Source of the DNA: Psychrobacillus sp. NEAU-3TGS
GTDB taxonomy: Bacteria; Bacillota; Bacilli; Bacillales_A; Planococcaceae
Length of the DNA stretch: 64,000 nucleotides
Reading direction: 5' to 3'
Assembly: GCF_029955155.1 (NCBI RefSeq)
Contig: NZ_JAPNOZ010000012.1
Span: 937,753-1,001,752 of the forward strand
Shown here: positions 45,327-52,518 of the stretch, in pieces
Layout of the letters: every line of letters begins with the position of its first letter
How positions within the stretch are numbered: the first letter of the stretch is position 1
Made by a program: the position numbers and the translations under genes
Notes under the pieces: model-generated
Databases searched by the model: none
Told to the model about the DNA's origin: nothing
What the model saw: the letters and a program-made list of their open reading frames with translations, nothing else

Positions 45327-46067
45327 TTATAGCCCTAATGCGGTAACTCTTACTTGTCTTATCTGAAGTACTTTTAATGTAAGATCTACTACAATTTTCT
45401 CTCGTAAAATACTAAATGATTCATCTACATCTGTAGGACACGGTGAAAAATCGACTTCGAAAAATTTTGCACTTACTAGCTCGCAATATGGCTGCTCATT
45501 ATAAAAAACACTATTTTCAAAGAAGAATTTATCCAAACGTGGAATTTCACTATTTTGCGGATTGATGAATCGCGATCTACTTTCTGAGGAATCACCTAAA
45601 ATAGGGAAAAGGAGAAAGTCGTTATCTGCTAAATCAGCAAAACCAGAAAATGGAACTGTGGCAATTCGATCACGGAGTACATCATTACAATTCGTTGTAG
45701 CATACTCAATATCTTTACGAATGTATCCTTCTATAAACAATTTTGCTCTCGTTACTGTACGAACCGTATCATCACACGATTCTTCTTCAAAATGCACAGG
45801 GACAAGTTTACACTGTGTCATAAAAACATCTTTGAATACTCTTTTAATTTCACTGGCTGGTGGATTAAGAGGGATATCTGCTTCCACTACGATTTGAATG
45901 GTTGTTTCTGCCAATACCACAGGAACTTTAAGGATTGGGGTAGCTGGCGGTGGAATTATACAAGGTTTTGCTCGTTCATTACTTAATGGGGTTAATGACT
46001 TTGCCTCAACCGGACATGGAATAACATCAGGCCAATACTCATTGCTTGTTTTGATTTGCTCACTCAA
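45327..46067 (-). CDS. Paralogue 3 of the SPOCS-like sporulation family
   Basis: The most diverged of the three copies, 246 residues. Core A (VPVVLAETTIQIVVEADI), core B (TVPFSGFADL, EQPYCELVSAKFFEVDF) and the DLTLKVLQIRQV tail are kept; the N-terminus (IKTSNEYWPDVIPCP) and the core B loop (ADNDFLLFPILGD) differ. I chose TTG 46067 because GGAGG lies nine bases upstream and the resulting MSEQ start aligns with the other copies; an ATG at 46088 is the alternative. No clear terminator separates it from paralogue 2, but a promoter-like box precedes both. Confidence 0.75.
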   Translation of the reverse strand: MSEQIKTSNEYWPDVIPCPVEAKSLTPLSNERAKPCIIPPPATPILKVPVVLAETTIQIVVEADIPLNPPASEIKRVFKDVFMTQCKLVPVHFEEESCDDTVRTVTRAKLFIEGYIRKDIEYATTNCNDVLRDRIATVPFSGFADLADNDFLLFPILGDSSESRSRFINPQNSEIPRLDKFFFENSVFYNEQPYCELVSAKFFEVDFSPCPTDVDESFSILREKIVVDLTLKVLQIRQVRVTALGL

Positions 46068-46102
46068 AGTATTATTTCCTCCGTTCATTCTTCCTTACGT
46101 TC

Positions 46103-46111
46103 TAAAGTATG
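46103..46111 (-). promoter_or_regulatory. Candidate sigma-K -10 box of paralogue 3
   Basis: CATACTTTA on the minus strand fits CATANNNTA, 36 bases before the TTG start. The -35 is not evident. Confidence 0.35.
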
Positions 46112-46223
46112 TTATAAACGAAATTGGGATATAAGCAATTAACACAGAGGAAAGGGAAATAAAAAGTCCTCTTATTGATACAAATAATCTGCGTTTTGAT
46201 TTAACTACAATTAAAAGTAAAAC

Positions 46224-46268
46224 AAAAGACACCTTTACATTCCCTATTGGAAAGAAGGTGTCTTTTTT
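46224..46268 (-). terminator. Terminator of the 702-residue gene
   Basis: AAAAGACACCTT pairs with AAGGTGTCTTTT across a 19-base loop. T residues follow on both strands; the gene it closes ends at 46321 on the minus strand. Confidence 0.7.
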
Positions 46269-46320
46269 GTAAAATTATTAAATTAATCTTGAGCATGTAT
46301 TCTATTCATTTAGCTAAAAT

Positions 46321-48429
46321 TTAAGTTAACTGCTGATTAATAACCGTTTGGACTTGTAGCAGTTGGATTATTAATTCTATAACAATGTTTTGATGAATTG
46401 AATGAGAAAATTGTTCCTCTTTTAACGACTCGGAATTTTCTTCTCCTTTTATCCTTGGAAGATACTCAATACTTTGATGAATATTTCCTTCCAAAAATAA
46501 TTTCCCTTTTAATGCAATACGGTTCTTACCGGTCGATGAAGGAGAATATTTAGTTGGAACAAACTTGCAATTTGTTAATTCAACTACTTTAGAAATTTCT
46601 TTTACTTTATAAACTTTCTCTTTAAATAAAACATCTTCGTCTAAACAGACTTCTACATTATATTCCCCTACTATTACCGGAACTCGAGTATATACATACT
46701 TGTGATTGGGATATGTTTTATCTGTTTCTCCTTCTTTCATTGAAATTGAATTATGAATTGAGACGACAACAGCCCGATGGTACGCCTTCTGCTTGTTATT
46801 ACTCTCTCGTTCAACACTTTTCTGACTCGTAGTAAAGATAAGTTCATGTGATTTAAATCCAATTAGGTGGCAATATGGTTGTTCATGAAGATAAGTGACT
46901 GTATCAACTAATTTTGTGTCCAATTGAGGGGGCTTATTATCAGATGGATCAATAAAAGTAAATGTCTTTTGATCTGTACTTCCGAATAACGGAGGATGGA
47001 GAAAGTTATCGATTTCTACGAAGGTAGAGAATGGGATTGTTAACTTTCTTAAACGTGTCTCAGTCTGTCCACTTAACTTATTTGATTGGTTTGTTTTATC
47101 GTCTTCATAGTTATTTTGATAATCTTCATTTGAATCATCTACAATAGTGTCTGATGCTATTATCTCTTCCATTTCAAGATTAGGCTCAGACGGCGACACT
47201 ATCTCCTGCTCCGCTTGATCTTCGATTTGTGGAACACAATTAGTATTCGCTTCGGTTGAGATGGGAGGATAAAGAAAATTATGGATCTTTTCAAAAAGAG
47301 AGAATTGGATTTTAATAGTCTTTTTGGACATTTTGTTGAGTTGATCAGTTTCATTTTGAAGATTGAATTCTTGTGTATCTTCTAGAACATCTAGCACTAC
47401 CTCATCTTCCAATTCAAAGTTTAGCTCAGACTTGGATACTATCTCCTGCTCCACCTGAGCTTCGATTTGTGGAACAAAATTAGTATTCGCTTCGGTTGAG
47501 ATGGGAGGATAACGAAAATTATGGATCTTTTCAAAAAGAGAGAATTGGATTTTTATAGTCTTTTTGGACATTTTGTTGAGTTGATCAGTTTCATTTTGAA
47601 GATTGAATTCTTGTGTATCTTCTAGAACATCTAGCACTACCTCATCTCCCAATTCAAAGTTTAGCTCAGACTTGGATACTATCTCCTGCTCCACCTGAGC
47701 TTCGATTTGTGGAACAAAATTAGTATTCGCTTCGGTTAAGATCGATGGGTAACGGAAATTATGGATCTTTTCAAAAAGAGAGAAAGGAATTCTTATCACT
47801 TTTTTACTTACTTTTGGATATTTATCAGGGTCATTCGTAAGATTAAATTCTAGTGAATCTTCCATTTCATGGTTAGATTCAGACTTAAACACTACGTCTT
47901 GCTCTGCTTTGACTTCGATTTGATAAACACTGTTCGTATTCGCTTCAATCGAGATTGGTGGATAACGGAAAGTATGGATTTTCGCAAAGAGGGAGAAAGG
48001 AATTTTTATAGACTTTTTGCTGACTTTCGGATGCATAGCAGATTGAATAGTAGGCTCTTTTTTTATGTCAACGACAAAAGTTTCATATTGCATCTTTCTC
48101 CTATGGCTTTCTCGTTTTTTGGGGAGATCGGCAGTTTCGTTCCTTTTATACGCAACAAGTTTATCCTCTGTTTTTTCTGCAGTAAGTGAAGCTAAAACAG
48201 TCTCACATCCCTCTTTTTCCTCTGCTGGCAAATCATGAGTAGCCCCGGTAGCTGAAAAAGTAAAAACATTTTTTTGTGAAACATGCCTCTTTTGCATAGT
48301 TTCCAAGTCAAACCAGGGAAGGGGCAACTTCCCCTCGTTGTTCATATTATGAAAATCATGAGTAATAGAAGTCACGCTTACTTTTTCGGGATTAAATTTT
48401 ATTCTTGGTATAGATCGACCGTTAAACAT
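46321..48429 (-). CDS. Large repeat protein related to the three paralogues, with permuted modules
   Basis: A 702-residue soluble protein, unrecognised by name. After a basic N-terminus come five copies of a strand motif (IKIPFSLFAKIHTFRYPP type) at about 141, 212, 292, 372 and 463; copies 2-4 are exactly 80 residues apart, joined by acidic linkers. The last copy leads into a core B-like module ending EQPYCHLIGFKSHELIF (463-532). A core A-like module follows (VPVIVGEYNVEVCLDE, CKFVPT, KGKLFLEGNIHQSIEYLP; 583-658), then the tail IVIELIIQLLQVQTV. In the short paralogues A precedes B. ATG has GGTGGGGATG upstream. Probably a sporulation structural protein. Confidence 0.7.
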   Translation of the reverse strand: MFNGRSIPRIKFNPEKVSVTSITHDFHNMNNEGKLPLPWFDLETMQKRHVSQKNVFTFSATGATHDLPAEEKEGCETVLASLTAEKTEDKLVAYKRNETADLPKKRESHRRKMQYETFVVDIKKEPTIQSAMHPKVSKKSIKIPFSLFAKIHTFRYPPISIEANTNSVYQIEVKAEQDVVFKSESNHEMEDSLEFNLTNDPDKYPKVSKKVIRIPFSLFEKIHNFRYPSILTEANTNFVPQIEAQVEQEIVSKSELNFELGDEVVLDVLEDTQEFNLQNETDQLNKMSKKTIKIQFSLFEKIHNFRYPPISTEANTNFVPQIEAQVEQEIVSKSELNFELEDEVVLDVLEDTQEFNLQNETDQLNKMSKKTIKIQFSLFEKIHNFLYPPISTEANTNCVPQIEDQAEQEIVSPSEPNLEMEEIIASDTIVDDSNEDYQNNYEDDKTNQSNKLSGQTETRLRKLTIPFSTFVEIDNFLHPPLFGSTDQKTFTFIDPSDNKPPQLDTKLVDTVTYLHEQPYCHLIGFKSHELIFTTSQKSVERESNNKQKAYHRAVVVSIHNSISMKEGETDKTYPNHKYVYTRVPVIVGEYNVEVCLDEDVLFKEKVYKVKEISKVVELTNCKFVPTKYSPSSTGKNRIALKGKLFLEGNIHQSIEYLPRIKGEENSESLKEEQFSHSIHQNIVIELIIQLLQVQTVINQQLT
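47215..47755. repeat. In-frame 240-bp tandem repeats in the 702-residue gene
   Basis: The sequence repeats with a period of exactly 240 bases: 47341-47400 and 47581-47640 are identical, and adjoining blocks differ at only a few positions. The near-identity implies recent expansion. More diverged units (71 codons apart) extend to about 48040. Confidence 0.9.
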
Positions 48430-48514
48430 GTAATTTTCATCCCCACCTTACTTATAAATTAACAATTAGAAGCCGAATTGCTTTAGCTCTTTGTATATAA
48501 AGTGAAACTTCAAT

Positions 48515-48815
48515 TAGTGTGGGTTTTTCGACGCACAGGACGTGCTAGTGGGGACGTTGCGACATGGAGTCGCGCTTTGGTCCCCGTCCTACCCCACTGA
48601 TTGTTAGTTGTGTCCTACACGATGTGGGTCACACAGACGTTGCAAACGCTCTTTTATTTTGCGACGAGCTTTGCGCAGGACCAACACGATGTTACGTACT
48701 TAGTCTGAGATCATTTCATTGGGCGCATGCCAGCAGTTGATCTCCCACTTATCTTTTCGCTTTTCTTCAATCTTAAAGTCGGAGTCTTACTGCCAGTATA
48801 GCGGGATAAATGTTT
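48515..48815. repeat. Composite intergenic repeat, copy D
   Basis: The 48430-49053 gap has no gene I can support. It holds a hairpin (AGTGGGGACG near 48568 with its complement near 48588-48598), ACACGATGTGGGT palindromic blocks, a GCGACGAGCTTTGCGCAGGA segment near 48661 that matches the module inside copies B and C, and an end GGAGTCTTACTGCC...GGGATAAA that weakly resembles sequence near 63036-63063. Confidence 0.5.
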
Positions 48816-48982
48816 TTCAAATTTGAGGATGTTTTAGGCCATTGTATTATTTATTCTATGCATATTCCCTAAATTAGTTCTTCCCTTAATAAAGCATCGC
48901 TCCAATTTTCACGAGACAAAAAATCCACTCTATGTATGACCATTCTCCTATAAATGCCCAGTAAATAATTTCTTTAAAAACA

Positions 48983-49011
48983 TTGAAAATTAATTAACTA
49001 TCGTATATAGT
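48983..49011 (+). promoter_or_regulatory. Promoter of the GntR-ABC operon
   Basis: TTGAAA (48983-48988) and TATAGT (49006-49011) are separated by 17 bases. The operator at 49009-49033 overlaps the -10 and start point, fitting autorepression. Confidence 0.65.
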
Positions 49012-49033
49012 GTATATAAAGTATATATACACT
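49009..49033. promoter_or_regulatory. YtrA-type GntR operator
   Basis: AGTGTA (49009-49014) and TACACT (49028-49033) flank exactly 13 bases, the form reported for B. subtilis YtrA. The wider palindrome extends to 11-base arms (TAGTGTATATA and its complement). Confidence 0.75.
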
Positions 49034-49053
49034 AATTAAAAAGAGGTTTTTGC

Positions 49054-49431
49054 ATGCAAATTATAATCTCGAATTATTCGAAAGAACCAATTTACGAACA
49101 AATTTATACGCAAGTGAAGAAACATATTTTGACAAATGAATTGCAGCCTGGTCAGTCCCTGCCCTCTATGCGCCAATTAGCGAAGGATTTAGATATTAGC
49201 GTCATTACAACAAAAAGAGCATACGAAGAACTTGAAAAAAATGGTTTTATTTATTCAGTAGTCGGAAAAGGATCATATGTATCCGAACAAAATATTGAAA
49301 TGATAATGGAGCGAAAAATGAAAGTAATCGAGGAACAGTTAATGACTGCAATTCAAAATAGTAAAGAAATAGGGGTTGAATTATCCGAGTTAAGGGAACT
49401 GCTTACATTGTTATATAAGGAGGAAGCATGA
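49054..49431 (+). CDS. GntR family regulator, YtrA subfamily
   Basis: A 125-residue repressor: N-terminal winged helix of the GntR type (PIYEQIYTQVKKHILTNELQPGQSLPSMRQLAKDLDIS) and only a short helical dimerisation tail, as in the YtrA subfamily, with no effector domain. AAGAGG precedes the ATG. It overlaps the start of the ABC ATPase gene (ATGATG with the TGA stop), and its predicted operator lies in its own promoter. YtrA-type regulators respond to lipid II-binding antibiotics in B. subtilis; the signal here is unknown. Confidence 0.92.
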   Translation: MQIIISNYSKEPIYEQIYTQVKKHILTNELQPGQSLPSMRQLAKDLDISVITTKRAYEELEKNGFIYSVVGKGSYVSEQNIEMIMERKMKVIEEQLMTAIQNSKEIGVELSELRELLTLLYKEEA

Positions 49432-50312
49432 TGGAAAATATAATTGAACTGCAAGGTGTAAATAAGTCGTTTAACGGATTTAAACTACAGGACTTCACTA
49501 TATCGGTAAAGAGAGGGTTTGTTACTGGGTTTATTGGTGGAAATGGAGTAGGAAAATCCACCACGATTAAACTAATTATGAACTTATTGCAACCTGACAG
49601 TGGAACCGTTTCTATTTTTGGCTTGGATTACAAAAATCACGAAAAAGAAATAAAACAACGAATCGGTTTTGTGTTCGATGAAAACATATTATATGAAAAT
49701 GTCACCTTAAATGAAATGAAGCGAATTATTAAACCTGCCTATAAAAACTGGGACGATGCATTATTTAACCAGTATGTAGAAAAGTTTGAACTACCCTTGA
49801 ATAAAAATATAAAAAACTTTTCCAAAGGCATGATGATGAAGGCTTCTTTAACGATTGCATTATCTCATCATGCAGAATTAATCATAATGGATGAACCAAC
49901 ATCGGGACTAGATCCCATATTTCGTCGAGAACTTTTAGAGCTTCTCCATGAATTAATGCAAAATGGGGAGAAAACAATCTTTTTTTCCACACATATTACA
50001 ACAGATTTAGATCGGATAGCTGATTATATAACTTTTATTCATAATGGAGAGCATATATTTACTAAAGAGTATTATAAAATCGAAGAAGAATATGCGATTG
50101 TAAAAGGGGAAACGAATCTATTAGATCGTGATACAGAACGAGAATTTATTGCTATTCGAAAATCCAATTATGGTTTTGAGGCATTAACGGGAAATAAACA
50201 GCGTACAGAAGAAGTTTTTGGAGATGCGGCCATTTTAGAAAAGCCGACACTGGAAGATATTATGTTATATACAAAGAGAGGAAAAGATAAATATGTTGAA
50301 TCTCATTCGTAA
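49431..50312 (+). CDS. ABC transporter ATP-binding protein
   Basis: A 293-residue ATPase with Walker A GGNGVGKST, a signature-like FSKGMMMK (in place of LSGGQ), Walker B LIIMDEPTSGLDP and the switch His in FFSTHIT. The C-terminal 75 residues extend beyond the ATPase core, as in YtrB- and BcrA-like drug or bacitracin-type transporters. ATG 49431 has GGAGG seven bases upstream. It is coupled to the GntR gene and to the permease downstream (overlap 20 bases). Confidence 0.92.
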   Translation: MENIIELQGVNKSFNGFKLQDFTISVKRGFVTGFIGGNGVGKSTTIKLIMNLLQPDSGTVSIFGLDYKNHEKEIKQRIGFVFDENILYENVTLNEMKRIIKPAYKNWDDALFNQYVEKFELPLNKNIKNFSKGMMMKASLTIALSHHAELIIMDEPTSGLDPIFRRELLELLHELMQNGEKTIFFSTHITTDLDRIADYITFIHNGEHIFTKEYYKIEEEYAIVKGETNLLDRDTEREFIAIRKSNYGFEALTGNKQRTEEVFGDAAILEKPTLEDIMLYTKRGKDKYVESHS

Positions 50313-50901
50313 AGACATTGCTTTACAGAAAAAAACATTAATAATTTTGTTACTACCTCTATTTGCTTATTTATTTTTTGGCAGTTCTACAATCTGGATA
50401 GGTGTTTTGTTTTGTATCGCCATCATCATGCAAGGTTTTTCAATGGATGAAAAATCCTCTAGCAATCTTTTATTCAATTCTTTACCTTATACTCGAAAAG
50501 AAATTGTTAGTTCTAAATATGTAGGGGCATGTGTTTTTACTTTCCTAGTTTTGGCCACTATTTTCATGGGAAATTTGATTATTCATAAAGAAATGATTCA
50601 ATTGGAACAATTATTGTTCACTATGAGTATCGTGATGCTATTTATTTCATTCGCTTTTCCATTTTCGTACTTACTTAATAGTCAGTATTTAATGATTGCC
50701 TTTGCAGTTTTATTTGTCCTTTACTTTATTATAGTCAATATGTTTATACCAAATTTGAATGATCGAATAAGAGAGCTCGTTCAAACCGCTTTATCCTTTG
50801 ATAATTCCCTTTTGTATTTAATTGTTGTAGTTTCCGTTTTACTTATCTATATTGTTTCATGGATGCTCTCCATCCGAATTTACAGTAAGAAAGTATTTTG
50901 A
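50293..50901 (+). CDS. ABC-2 type permease, ABC-2 family 202-residue subunit
   Basis: Membrane partner of the preceding ATPase: six hydrophobic segments in 202 residues, with the cytosolic motif SMDEKSSSNLLFNSLPYTRKEIVSSKY between the second and third, typical of ABC-2 permeases controlled by YtrA-type repressors. The ATG overlaps the ATPase gene. Substrate unknown; efflux or stress response to wall-acting antibiotics is inferred from the regulator type only. Confidence 0.9.
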   Translation: MLNLIRKDIALQKKTLIILLLPLFAYLFFGSSTIWIGVLFCIAIIMQGFSMDEKSSSNLLFNSLPYTRKEIVSSKYVGACVFTFLVLATIFMGNLIIHKEMIQLEQLLFTMSIVMLFISFAFPFSYLLNSQYLMIAFAVLFVLYFIIVNMFIPNLNDRIRELVQTALSFDNSLLYLIVVVSVLLIYIVSWMLSIRIYSKKVF

Positions 50902-50930
50902 AACGTTTGCTTAACATGATACTTCTAGCT

Positions 50931-50975
50931 AAAAAATCCATGTGTTTTGAAAACACATGGATTCTTGTCTTTTAT
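50931..50975. terminator. Bidirectional terminator between ABC operon and ypwA
   Basis: AATCCATGTGTTTT (50935-50948) pairs perfectly with AAAACACATGGATT (50950-50963). Flanking genes converge. Confidence 0.85.
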
Positions 50976-50994
50976 ATTATTTCATTAGAATCGA

Positions 50995-52494
50995 TTAGAG
51001 CTGATAGATTTTCGTATATTTCTGTTCTAAATAATCTGCCAGGTAATTGCCGTTAAGCCCTTCTCCCGTTGCATCTTTTAGTATTTCAAGCGGTTTTTTC
51101 AACGCTCCATATTGGTGCACATTTTGAGTAAGCCAGTTTTTGATTGGAGACAGATCGCCTTTTTCAAATAACTCATCAAAATTAGGTATATCTTTTAACA
51201 TAGCCGCTTTCATTTGAGAAGCATACATATATCCAAGGGCATAGGAAGGGAAATAGCCAAAACTTGCGCCAGCCCAATGTACATCCTGTAATATACCTTC
51301 CGAGTCATTAGAAGGACGAATTCCTAAATACTCCTCATATTTTGCATTCCAAATTTCCGGTAAATCTTCTACTTGCAAGTCCCCATTGAACAAGCCTTTT
51401 TCAATTTCATAGCGAATCATAATATGAAGTGCGTATGTGAGTTCATCTGCTTCTATTCGAATTAAAGAAGGCTTTACTTCATTAATAGCTCGTAAAAATT
51501 CTTCCATCTTAACATCCCCGAATTGCTCTGGTGAATAGCTTTGTAGCTTTTCATAATTCTGCTCCCAGAATTTCGGATTGCGCCCTATGAAGTTTTCATA
51601 AAAAAGCGATTGGGATTCATGAATTCCCATAGAAGCCCCACCTGCTAAAGGAGTCCCAGTCATATCTTCGCTAACGTTTTGTTCATAAATCGCATGTCCG
51701 CATTCATGAATTGTTCCAAAAACAGCGGAGCGGAAATCGGATTCATCATATTTTGTAGTGATTCGCACGTCTCCACGATTTAAGCCTGTAGCAAAAGGAT
51801 GCACGGTCTCGTCTAGTCTTCCAGCGTCAAAATCATAGCCCAACTGTTTTAAGACATCTAAACTAAATGCTTCCTGTTTCTGTTTATCAAAATGTTTGAA
51901 TAAGAAATCCGTTTTCGGCTGGTTCGGAGAATCTGTTATTTTCTTTAATAATGGAACAATTCGGCTTCTTAATTCACCAAATACTTTATCTAAAACGTCC
52001 GTCGTCATACCTGGCTCGTATTGGTCTAATAACACATTGTATGGATTATCATCTTTTACTCCCCAATAGTTAACAAACTGCTTTAACGTTGCGACCATTT
52101 CTTTTAAGTAAGGCATGAACATTGCCCAATCATTGGTTGCTTTTGCGTCTTCCCAAACAGATTCAGATTTAGATTGAAGAATGACAAACTTTTTATATTC
52201 CTCAGCGGGAATCTTTTTACTCATATCATACTCTTTCTTCACTTCTTCGTAAGTACGTTTCGTTACAATGTCCGCTTGGTCAAGAGTTGACTCTACCTCG
52301 TCCAATAAACCTTTTAGTTCCTCTGAAGTAGACAAGTTAAACACGTCGGTAGCAAGTATCCCTACTACTTCCGAACGTTGATCAATCCCTTTTTTGGGAG
52401 CCCCTGTGCGCATATCCCAATATAAAACCCCTAATGCTTCATTGTAGGCACCAATCTTTTTTACGTAATCTAAAAATTGTTGTTCCACTGTCAT
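50995..52494 (-). CDS. ypwA: Metallocarboxypeptidase, M32 (Taq) family
   Basis: Zinc carboxypeptidase of 499 residues, the usual M32 length, cytosolic and mostly helical. The zinc motif reads HECGH (GTIHECGHAIYEQ near 249-261), followed by the family segments GIHESQSLFYENFIGR and IRIEADELTYALHIMIRYE. GGGGG lies seven bases before the ATG. It lies 24 bases after the ypvA-like helicase gene, as in B. subtilis ypvA-ypwA, and probably shares its transcript. Confidence 0.95.
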   Translation of the reverse strand: MTVEQQFLDYVKKIGAYNEALGVLYWDMRTGAPKKGIDQRSEVVGILATDVFNLSTSEELKGLLDEVESTLDQADIVTKRTYEEVKKEYDMSKKIPAEEYKKFVILQSKSESVWEDAKATNDWAMFMPYLKEMVATLKQFVNYWGVKDDNPYNVLLDQYEPGMTTDVLDKVFGELRSRIVPLLKKITDSPNQPKTDFLFKHFDKQKQEAFSLDVLKQLGYDFDAGRLDETVHPFATGLNRGDVRITTKYDESDFRSAVFGTIHECGHAIYEQNVSEDMTGTPLAGGASMGIHESQSLFYENFIGRNPKFWEQNYEKLQSYSPEQFGDVKMEEFLRAINEVKPSLIRIEADELTYALHIMIRYEIEKGLFNGDLQVEDLPEIWNAKYEEYLGIRPSNDSEGILQDVHWAGASFGYFPSYALGYMYASQMKAAMLKDIPNFDELFEKGDLSPIKNWLTQNVHQYGALKKPLEILKDATGEGLNGNYLADYLEQKYTKIYQL

Positions 52495-52518
52495 CCCAAT
52501 TCCCCCTTGTTAGTCACT

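Noticed and set aside
47215-48040. Regular repeats that could suggest a CRISPR-like array
   Set aside because: The 240-base period is in frame within one long gene, with no short repeat-spacer pattern; it is protein repeat expansion.
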